From Mastigias papua (Eukaryota > Cnidaria > Scyphozoa > Rhizostomeae > Mastigiidae), in contig OZ025272.1 of assembly GCA_964019165.1 (NCBI GenBank), forward strand, positions 9,325,993 through 9,389,992: a DNA stretch of 64,000 bases, written 5' to 3'. The position numbers and the translations under genes were made by a program. The notes beneath the pieces are model-generated. The model was given only the letters and a program-made list of their open reading frames with translations. It was not told where the DNA came from and made no database searches. Of this stretch, positions 1-11,200 are shown piece after piece. Positions within the stretch are counted from its first letter, which is position 1, and the number at the start of each line of letters is the position of its first letter.

Positions 1-217
1 AAAGTATTGTAACGGAGCAACAGCAAGAAAAACAGTAGGAAAAAGTATTGTAAGTAGTTAAATAGAAATACCCAGAAGAATGGAAAGAACTGTGGAGGCA
101 GGAAGGCAGTAAGTGAAAAGCAAGAGATTAGAATAGAACCATAGAAATGGAGGACTGCTGGGAATTAAGGGAGGGTCTATCTCTTTGAATGAGGAGGCTC
201 TCATGTATGAGTAGATC

Positions 218-1024
218 CTATGAATTACTGGTTTTACTGATCACGCTAAAATCATCAATAGAAGCAGTATGACCTGTTTGTTTAATATGATCTCTAATGG
301 ACGATGGGCTCGGTGATGAGAGTTCTCGTCCATTTCTATTAATACCAAGATGCTCGTTACAGCGAATCAAAAGATTCCTGTTGGTCTTCCCATAGTAAGA
401 GGCATTACAGCCACTACACGAAAATTTATATATAACGTTAGAGCAAACTAGTGTAGGAATGCGGTCCTTATACTGAAACATAGATGATATGCGTTTGGCC
501 GATTTAAAGATGAATTGAACTTGAATATTAAGATAATGGGTTTTAATGAGTCTAGTAATATCATTACGAATCCTAAAGCTACGTTTACCCAGAAATGGTA
601 AACAACAAATGATACGAGGCTTATCCTCATTTTTATCCTTAGGTTTGTTACAAGGGATATATTGCCTATTAAGAAAATTTCGGATAACATTATCAATAAG
701 AGTGACGGGAAAACAATTGGCACGAAGTATTTCCTTAATTCTAACAATTTCCTTATGAAAATTAACGAATGAAGAACAAATATGGAAAGTACGGAAGACT
801 AAAATGCGAACTAAGTTAGTTTTATACCTAGTAGGGCTAAGGCTAGCAAAGTTAGTATATAAACCAGTGAAAGTCTGTTTCCTAAAAAGACTAGTAGAGA
901 AATCAATACCTTCTTTATTAACTAAGACATCGAGAAAGGGCAGAGAACAATTGTCCTCTATTTCCACTGTAAATTTAATACTAGGATGATAACTATTAAT
1001 ATGATCTAGGATCTAGAAAAATCA
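218..1024 (-). mobile_element. Penelope-like retroelement, 3' part (end of RT domain plus GIY-YIG endonuclease), 5'-truncated
   Basis: The minus strand is open from about 1024 to 218. The front part reads as the end of a Penelope-like reverse transcriptase (motifs HPSIKFTVEIED and LPFLDVLV). The back part carries the GIY-YIG endonuclease signature: VIYKFSC, CSGC, YYGKT, then LLIRCNEH, with the Cys pair just before the YYG as in Penelope-type endonucleases. In this family the enzyme nicks target DNA and primes reverse transcription. The reading frame has no internal stop over about 265 codons, so the copy is fairly young, but the upstream two thirds of the RT are missing: coding similarity ends near 1024. 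Bases 1-217 are probably its 3' untranslated tail, though no end is visible. It lies upstream of gene 1 in the opposite orientation. Confidence 0.88.
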
Positions 1025-2258
1025 AATCCTGGAATGGCGCTCATTGGCCGTGTAACATTTGCAAATGCTAAATGTTGCTATACCTATTTTACTTTACTTT
1101 ATTTTACTTTACTTTATTTATGTGAATTGAATTGTTGATTTATTTTAGTATTGCTTGATATGTTGGTTTTAATTAGTTTATATAGCTATTGTACACTTAT
1201 GCCAACAACAAATAAACTTATGACAATGATGGTGATGATAACGATGATCATGATCATGATGATGATAACGAACGACGGTAATGTTGGTGATTGTAGTGAT
1301 GATGATGATGATCATCATGATAACGACGACGATAATGATGGTGATGATAGTGATGATGATGATGATGATCATGATAACGACGACGATAATGATGGTGATG
1401 ATAGTGATGATGATGATGATGATCATGATAACGACGACGATAATGATGGTGATGATAGTGATGATGATGATCATGATCATGATAACGACGACGATAATGA
1501 TGGTGATGATAGTGATGATGATGATGATGATGATGACGATGATGATGATGATGACGATGATGATGATGATGATGATGACGATGATGATGATGATGATGAT
1601 CATGATCCCTGTGGCATGTTTGCATTATTTTGCATTGTAAATTCATTATGAGCATAGAAAAAAATAACTCAATTTATCAAAAGCCCCAAGTTATTACCCT
1701 GCCTATCCTTTTACTTCTGTCCCCTAGCATTATAGTTGCAAGCTGCATAGATCACAGAATTAAAGTGCTGTGATGATGACTTGCTTTTAAAGCTGAAAAG
1801 ACTTTCACTAAGGAGTTTAGCTAGTTTACTTTGGTCTCATAGATTGTCAGCAATATGAGACACAATGGTATTTAAAACGATTTTAACCGTTCCATGTCAA
1901 AGATTTATTAATCGGCACCCATTCATTTAACACCTATTGCATAGAACTGTATTTCCATTTCATCTAGGACATGCTCAGTTTAATCTTAGTCTTTTCGGAA
2001 CAAAAGCGCTCTTTCTTCTTTAGAGCCTAGATAAACATAGAAATACTAAAATCTCTATGAGGTGAATATTACATTAATATTGTAGGTTTATAAACAGTTG
2101 TGGTAAATATGAGAACAATCAATGCACCTCAATAAATATAAAAAAGACTTGATTGCATTCATTGTTACCCCCAACATAGTAGCAGCTTCTTTAAATGTTT
2201 CATAGTGCCAAAGTAGAAATTTTGAGAAAATTTTGAAGTATCATTATATATATTACAG
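1025..2258. other. 5' flank of gene 1, no exon found
   Basis: This stretch holds a short TTTAC/TTTAT run near 1085-1120, the GAT-type minisatellite at 1220-1606 and AT-rich unique sequence. Gene 1 must have at least one more exon upstream, because its first visible exon starts at an acceptor in phase 1 and has no suitable ATG. I could not place that exon here. It may lie outside the window. Confidence 0.5.
1220..1606. repeat. GAT-type microsatellite with four copies of a 54-bp higher-order unit
   Basis: The block is built from GAT trinucleotides. Inside it the anchor TAACGACGACGATAATGATG recurs at 1321, 1375, 1429 and 1483, exactly 54 bases apart, so a mixed 18-triplet unit has been tandemly copied. 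It ends in nearly pure GAT/GAC triplets up to about 1606. All three frames of one strand are open for over 100 codons, giving poly-Asp, poly-Met/Ile and poly-His/Arg readings. That is what any pure trinucleotide array does and is not evidence of a gene. Confidence 0.93.
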
Positions 2259-5200
2259 TTTTTCGGGGTTTGTGGAAGTTGCTAGAACTTTTCAATGACA
2301 AGGATGAATTAGAAAGCAACACGGAGGATCTTTCGGATGATGCATCAAGTGGAACACGTAGATCGTGGGTTCTCAGTTATTCCTCTTCATCTGATGAGAA
2401 CGTGCAGAAATCAGAAACGACCTGTATTTCTGAAGAGGAAAAGTATTTGGACCATATTGATAGCTATGCTGTATTAGAAATAGACCAGCTAGATGGAAAA
2501 GAAAAAGAAGGTGTTGAGATTAATCGTAACCGTTTTAGGATGAAGTCCGTTAGTAACAGGTAAACCTGACTTTTGTGCTATTCTATACCGCTTGCAAGTC
2601 TCTCTCTTCTATGAAGAGTTAGTTAATAAGTATAACACTAGAGTTGTTAAAAACAATGTTGCTAGGATATTTTTACAGCTATAAATGAATATCTCTTATA
2701 TAGCTGAAGAACTCAAAATTGTAAGAATTTGAGCCCTTATCACACATAATACCTCTCTATAAAGACAATATTAGAGAGTAAATAGGGAAGTCTTACGTGG
2801 CAAATATGGCAATAGGTAAACTTATGCAAACGTATGCATTTTTCTTTTATGTACTAGGCCAAGCAAGAATGCTGCATCATTTATTCGTTTTATCTTATAA
2901 ATTCAGATACCATCGTTAGAGTTTTGGATTTGACTTGTGCTTTATAAAGAGCATTGTTTGATGTCTTAGCACATAATCTCTTTTCAAGGTCTAGCAGATG
3001 CAGCATTGGAGGCACCGAGCTGCACAATACAGATTTACAAGAAGCAACTCAACTTGAGCCCAAGGAACTAAGAACGACTGCTGAAGGAAAATCAATCGCA
3101 TCATTGCCAGAAAAGGAGTCGGACGGTAGTGGAGGTGTGAGTGATGAAGTCACATCCATTTTCAAAGGCGTATTATCAAAGCCATGGTTTCCCAAAGATG
3201 TTAAACTGGATGTTGAATGTGTCGTACCAGAAGTGATAAAACGTTTGGACGAAAATGATATGCAAACTACAAAAGAAATATTGGAATTACTAGTTGCTAT
3301 AAAAAAGTAAGTAGCACTTATTGTTTTGCTGCTCTTAATGCATGCGCATAGATGTCTCAGAATAGTTGGAATACTTAGTTCGTATGACAAAACTTAAGCA
3401 GGTACCTTCACTACATTGGTGAGTGACCGATTGGATATAGAGTTATCAGCTACCGTGTAGAGTATCGATGGTTTGGACCATGCCTAAAAGCATTCATGTG
3501 TACTTTCTCACTCCCCCCCCCCCCCCTACAGTTAACTAGTCGGCATCTAGAGTTACCACTGAGATGGCATAGGTAGTGAAGAAAGAACCTGACCATTCGG
3601 ATTGATCAGCTATTGGCGCAAGATAGCATTTGATGGTCCATGATCTAACAGCCACTACTCAACCTGTGAATTCTAAGTTGGATATTCGCTTGATTTTATT
3701 TTACTTACAACGGAGTGCTGTGTCTTTCTGCACGTATCTTTATCGGCACTAGTTGAGTACCGTCATATTTTGCTCTTATGCAGGTACTTACAGTACTCAG
3801 CTCCATTGATGAATACGGTATTAACAAGCCTGCGAGCCTTTTTCAAACGCGATAAACCGTTAGGAATAAGGCATGCAGCTGTCAAGACTACAATCGATAT
3901 AGCAAACCAAAACCACGAAACAGTCATTCGTGATATGATAAACCTTCTAGAAGATCCGCAAAAGATTATGAGAGAAGAGGCTAAGCGGGGTGTCGAGACT
4001 TTAGCAGGTAACAAATATTGTTTTCACTTCTCATTCATTATCACATATAACATCACTCTTGCGTTATTCACAGTGGGTAGCCCAACATAGTTCAAAATTA
4101 GCGACTGCAGTGGCGCTTTCCAAAAAGGGTAATGAGAGTGACTCTGCTTCTTTCCAATCTGGCCACACCCTACAATATTGCAGGTAGCTTCCTTAGTTAT
4201 TAGACATAGATAGGTTTGAATTATTGCAGCAGGAAAATGAAATTATTGATATATGTACAGCACTTAATGATCATTATATCACTGCAATCATATTTAAATA
4301 CACCTTGACATAGCAAAGAATTTAGAGTAAATCTTGCCAGCAGATAATGTATTCCATGTTAGAAAGCTTGTATGCCCTGAATTAGTGTCTTTATCAATAC
4401 AAAAAACAGTTAAATGTCATTTAAGTTAAGAGTTTATGTCTGCTCTGATAAGTATTGGGTGTTAATGGGCAAAACATAAAAGCAGGCTCGTAGCTATGGG
4501 TGGCATGGGGTGACAACTCATATCCCTGGACAATAAGATGCCCACTGGAAATATCTCTGCAGCTTTTTGTTATTGCCCCTGAAGGTTGGTTGATCTCAGC
4601 TTTGGCCCTCACGAGACAGTTCATTCATTCCCTAAGCTCACATTTATCCATTACCTCGTAACTATTTTAATCCACCCAGAACAATACACTATATTCTCTG
4701 CACTTTGGTAAACCTGCTGAACCTCTAAAGCTAACTTAAAGAAGGAGCTTTATTCCAGTATAATTCTAAACTTTAGACGTACTGAAAGTTGTAAAGAAAT
4801 GACTAAGTTTAGATCTAGTGGAGCTCTTATATCCAACCATTAAGTCAATCAGTAAACTGCCATGCTACTTTGGTTAAAACATTGCGTGCTGTGGGTTTAG
4901 AGACAACTTACTCAAGCAAATGGAATTCGACTTCAAATGAAACAGTAAAAATTTGCAGCATGTAATCTTGAGAGATTTCTAAGAGTTAGAGGTAAACCTA
5001 TTTGCCAGTGATCTCGTAAAAGGTGTGATTGTTCACCATTTTTTTAGCATAGTTGAACTAGCAATAGATGTTTGTTAAGTGAATTCATTGCATCATCAGT
5101 ATCATTGCAATTTGGTTACACTAAGGAAAAAGTAAAATCTTCTTTTTATAATCCTACTATTATGCTAAGTATTTCAGTACGACAGCAATAGAGAAAGACA

Positions 5201-8200
5201 GCATTTAATAGATGTCTTGGATTGTTAGAAATAGATTGTAATTTGTCTCATCCTGTAGGTATAGAGGGTTACAAAGCTATTCAAGCAGCTGCTAAAGAAC
5301 TGCACAAGCTCAAAAGCGACTGTGATATAGACCAAGATACTGAATCACTCAAGCAAACAAGATTAAAGAACCGTAGGCTCAGCATATCAGAAACGAAGCG
5401 TCAATCTGTTAATGACGTTGTAAATGAATGGCTATCAAAGGCAAAACCTCCGCAATATCACAGAAATACGAAGAATTATAAACATCCGAGTGCATCAGAG
5501 GATAAGGCTGATGTACAAAAGATACAAAAAATGAAAGAGCATGACAATGATTTCAAGGTATTGCGTTGGTAAACCTATTTTTTGCTTTACAGCCAATCAT
5601 AAATTTTATTGTGTAATGATATAACCAATTAAGTGTACTCAAATTAACTTTATTCATATGATCTTTGTAACTAATGTTCTTTTGATTGAGATATCAAATG
5701 CAATATCACTAACAGTTAAGAAACTGGTTTGTAAAAACGCCACTACTAGGCTGGCCAAAAATTTGTAAGAAGTTTTAGTCTTATGCTTAAGAAAAATAGA
5801 GGACCTAGATTATAGGCTATAGATGGTGAACTCTTTCATCAACAGTTTTTTAAAGCAAAATTTTGCTGATTTTTTTTGGAAAACAATGTAATTTTTTATT
5901 TTGATCTGGGAGATTTTCATGGCGATCAGTGTTTATATTCATCCAGCAATGCTCGACTTCCAAACAATAGGACAGTGTTAGGGCGCGAACGTAAGATACC
6001 AATTAAGAAACTTTTACTTATTAATAAACTTTTAGTACTAGGGTCCGATCCAAGTTTGTGACAAGAAAAAGAAGTGTAATCAATGTCAATTCTATGAGCT
6101 CTGTAAAACACTGGTATCCCTCAAGCTAAAAACAGAAATAAAGGGTGTATGGTTATGAAGCATTTTTTGAAGGCATTACACAATTAGAAAGTGTACTGTG
6201 ATAAGTTTTGCCTTTAATTAGGCGTGTAGCCAGTAAAACAGCTACAAATAATTAGTGCTTTTTTCCAAGGATTCTTTCAAATGTCACTGTTTACGCTGTT
6301 TTCACGGAAACTTAGCAAGACCATGCGCAACCCTACTAAGCCTTGTTGGAGCTGGTATCTAGTGAGCAAACAATGTGCTTGTTGGAGCTAGTCTCCAATG
6401 AGCAGACAAGGTGCAAAAGGTGTACACATGTGGGATAGAACTTTTTTCTGAAATCATATTCGTGTAATTTAGGTCAAAATGTGCTTAGACATGCTTTATA
6501 CTCATTGTTATGACATGACGTACCTCACTGCAAACTCTCGTAGGAACATTCAACGCAATACTTGAATGCCATCGCTCCAAGACTAGCCAAGAAGTTCCAG
6601 GAGGTTGCAGGTTAGTGACATATCAAGCTTCACTGGGCTGATGTATTATCCATTTGTGCTCTCCATCCATCGAATTTGCCCCCCTGGGGGCTTATCTGTT
6701 TTCGATGATTTTGGATGGAGGCTTATTCGAGGGGGCGTACGAAGGGGGTTATAAATTTTTCGAAAAATAATGCTGCATAAAAAATTCTGTTTCCAAATGC
6801 CTTTTATTTCACAATGTGAAAAGGGTTTCAATATAGAAGTTGGTCTATAATCATGTCTCCATCATCTCCTTTGATGGGGACTTATTCGAAGGGGGGGGGC
6901 TTTTTGATGGGGACCAATTTGAAAATTTAAGGTATTCAGCGCCTTCATATTTTCACTGAAATTATTACTACCCCTTACCTTATCTTTTAGACACTTGCGT
7001 CTAGGCATCCTTATTCTCGAAAAGGCACCTATTCTCTACAAATACTTCTATAGAAGTTACAAGAAATCAAAGAATGGCTGAATCGAACCGCGCTTCGAAG
7101 AGGCTACCAGAGTACTTAGCGTAGCAACCATCCCCATAAGGCAAGATTTGGCAACGGCCACAGCAACAATAGTCGACAACAGTTCTGAGACACTTTAGAA
7201 ATTTTTTGTTTTGGAAAATGAGCATAATTAAATGTTTGGTAATTTTTGCTTCCACCTCCTCCCTCAATCTTTTTGCTTTAATATCGGTTTTCACGAACAC
7301 GACATGCCTTTTCTTTAAGCAGGGCATACCTCTTCTTCGGGCATCTAGGCTTTACCCCCTCTCTACAATAAATCAAGTTTTGCCCCTATGCTCGATAACT
7401 TTATGCTTCCATATTCATATTCACAATGAACATTAATGGTCTTTTTAGATCGTAGATCCAAATTGCTATCCGGCAAGCAACAAATCCTGATGATAGACAG
7501 GAATCCAAAGAAAGATGCAATCTCTGAGAAAGATGCAATCTCTGAGAAAGATGCAATCTCTGAGAAAGATGCAATCTCTGAGAAAGATGCAATCTCTGAG
7601 AAAAAGGCAACCTCTGAGAATGATGCAATCTCTGAGAAAGGTACAATCCTTAAGAAAGACGTTATCTCTGAGAAAGATGCAATCTCCGAGAAAGAGGCAA
7701 CCTCTGAGAATGATGCAATCTCCGAGAAAGGTATAATCTCTGAGAAAGATACTGTCTCTGAGAAAGACGCAATCTCTGAGAAAGATGCAATCTCTGAGAA
7801 AGATGTAATCTCTGAGAAAGATGCAATCTCTGAGAAAGATGCAATCTCTGAGAAAGATGTAATCTCTGAGAAAGATGTAATCTCTGAGAAAGATGCAATC
7901 TCTGAGAAAGATGCAATCTCTGAGAAAGAAGTTGTGTTAAATCAACAGATTATTCATCATAACCAAGGTTTGATAGAAAGAATATTCTGTTTCGGTTCGG
8001 TTTTCGCACTTTCAAATACAATAATTCATTTTATATCTTTCAATGGCACGTAGATATTTCAGTTCTATTATATCCTGTTTGAATAATTCATATGATAAAC
8101 CATTGATTCTTTCATCCCCTAAGCAATAGTACTTGGGCACCAACCTAATACGATGCAATTTCATTTGCAATATGTATGGTGTTAAGTAGATATTTTGTGC

Positions 8201-11200
8201 TTTTGGATGTGTCCAAGAAACATTTGCAAATTACTAATGGCCTATGCAATCTTATACTTTTTATATTTGAATTTTTATATTCGGTTTTACAGAAACTACC
8301 AGATTACCCCCATTGGCAATCGTTTTAAGCTACCTACTGTAGGGTCGCAGAATGCTTAGATTCCATTGCATTTCAATACGGAAAATCATTTTTAGTATTG
8401 CTAGAGACAATAGTTGTTCTATGGTAAAAAATCGAGTAATCTTCCAGTTTATGGTGCAAATGAGTATCAAAGTTTCAAGAGAATGTACCTTGAAATCATA
8501 TTTTTCAGATTATGAACAAAAGTAAATCGTATGGAAATTTTCAGAATTTTGTTACTTCCATGTGTAACAAAGATTGTAGGCAGATCTACTTAACAAAAAT
8601 ACAATGAACAGTTTCAAAATCCTCCATCAAAAGGGGCACTATTACTTTTTTGAGTAAAAGGGCAGAGGTCTAAACCCCCAGGACCCACCCCTAGTTGTGC
8701 GCCTGACCATATACATATTTCTTTCAGTCTCATTTCCAGCTGATCGATCCTCTTTATATTTATTAGATACTATAGACCTCATTAACAATTCTCTTTATGC
8801 AAACAAAGATGCTAGCAAAGAAATTTCCAACGAAGTACGGAAGAAATCTATAAAAGTCGTAGAAAAAGTAATGGATATGTCAGTCAGCTCTAAAGAAGAT
8901 ATTAAAGCTTCAACAGAGAAAGGGGAGCTATTTTCATCGCTACTGGAATCCTCTGCGTTCGCCTTGTTACTCAGGAGGCACTTGAAATCACAGGAGGAAA
9001 GGTCCTCTAGCGAAGACTCTAGCTTTCGAAAAGAACCACGGAACAGTGTGACCTTAGATGATAATATCTTGCAAAGTCTCACGTTGTGCTTGACCATGAT
9101 GAATAAAGAGAGTCCGGAGATTCTGCATGTAGCAAAAGACGTGCACAAGTTTTTGGAGTCATTAAAACACAGCATGCACGACGAGGTTGCTGAAAGTCTA
9201 TTCGAGGGAAAGTTTGACAGCATCGATGAAATAGCTACTCTTTTTGCGAAGAATGAAGAAAAGGGCACAAAAGATCCGAGGACCAAGGTATATAAAGGGG
9301 GTGGCCAAGCTCCTCTAGCGTAAAAGCAGGATGCACCATGGCTCATATCACTGAGACAGATGCAAGAGAATAGTAAATGTAACGCAAACAGTTGTCTTTC
9401 ATAGCTCAGCAAATGAATTAGGTACAAGAACTCACACAAACAGATTGTGAAATCACATTGACGTCAAGTAGTAGATAGCAAACTCATTCCCTTCAGAAAC
9501 TTTTGTGAAAGCCACGGTTTGGCCACCTCTGGTATATTATAATTTATATCTTATTATGATTCCTGTATTATAGGTTGTGTTGGTAGAGTTGGTAGACTAC
9601 CATAAATCGGTAGAACCATATTATCATTTCCCATAAGTATATCACATTATATGAAAAACTGCATCCATTTCATTCCCTATCAATCATATATCATCTCATA
9701 TCATGTCACATCATATAAAATCATATAAAATCATATAAAATCATATCATATCATATCATATCATATCATATCATATCATATCATATCATATCATATCATA
9801 TCATATCATATCATATCATATCATATCATATCATATCATATCATATCAAATATGATGTTATATCATATTATATCATATCATATCATGCCATATCATATCA
9901 GATCATATCATATCATATTATATCATATCATATCATATCATGCCATATCATATCATATCATATCATATCATATCATAGCATAGCATAGCATAGCATAGCA
10001 TAGCATAGCATAGCATAGCATAGAATAGCATAGCATAGCATAGCATAGCATAGCATAGCATAGCATAGCATAGCATAGCATAGCACAGCATAGCATAGCA
10101 TAGCATAGCATAGCACAGCATAGCACAGCATAGCATAGCATGTGAAATAGAATCGACAGTTACAAATCATCGCAACCATATCATAATCATATAGATCATA
10201 TAATACTCACATCAAGAATATCAAAACTGTATCGATTAAGTTATAATAGCATTGTCAATAATATCATATCATATCGGTCACATCATATATATTTTCTCAA
10301 ATATCATGAATGTATTGATACTTTCCTTAAATTTTATATCAACCTTGCTAATTAATTTAATATTTTGAAAGTGATAAACAATGCCAACTTCTCAATTTTG
10401 AAAGTGCAATATGAATTATCAATTGACTTCATCGGATCCCATTCAATTCTGTTTAAGACAAACATGAATGCTTTACCTTCTGGTTCATCAAAACCTGGTC
10501 CTACAAGTAAAGCTTTGTTTCCGGGAAATAACGGAAAGATAATTGCTCAGGTAGCAAACTCAAATCGCTATAACCCGAAGGACAATGGAATCCCACGTCA
10601 TTCAGATCGTATCCCTGAAAGAGCAAAGCATGTAACAGGTTAGTCTCAGATTGTCTTACTGAAGTAGGATATGTGTAACGTAGTGATTCAGCATTGCTAA
10701 ATCATCACTGTCTTCGCTGTGAGGATATATTAAATAGGATCACGAAGAACAGCCTTTTTGCATTTAAAAGATGAAGAAATCTAAGAGATTGTACTGTTTA
10801 AAATTTACTCCAATTTTAATGTACTTATGCAAAGTGCTAATGTATCGTATGGGAGAATTGATAGAATAATATGAGCGATGTTAACAGCGCTCAAACTTTG
10901 CACTATCTATAAAGATAAGACTACTTAGCCTCGGTAACAATTCATACTTCATTTCATGTTCAAATATGTAGTTTGTGCAGCTGAAGAAGATTGACTGTGT
11001 TCCGATAGCCTAAAATCTGACTGTTGCTGAGGATATGGGCGTGGTCAGTGATTTTTAAAGTTAGACCGCACCCTTCATATATACAATGGAAAACATGAAG
11101 AATAACATACATTGTAAGTTAGTTGAATTATTTACGATGATACACTCAACGTAAGTATGACTGCATATATTTCGAAGCTTTTCAAAAGCTATGCTTTTCT

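Larger units (their letters stand above)
9288..10457. other. Intron 7 of gene 1, mainly satellite DNA
   Basis: The first 400 bases are non-repetitive. From about 9685 the intron turns into a pentanucleotide satellite (separate entries) that runs to 10140, then returns to AT-rich sequence with scattered TATCATATC words. Confidence 0.7.

Noticed and set aside
1151..1651. Long open frames over the GAT array on both strands
   Set aside because: Triplet repeats are open in all frames. No splice or homology support.
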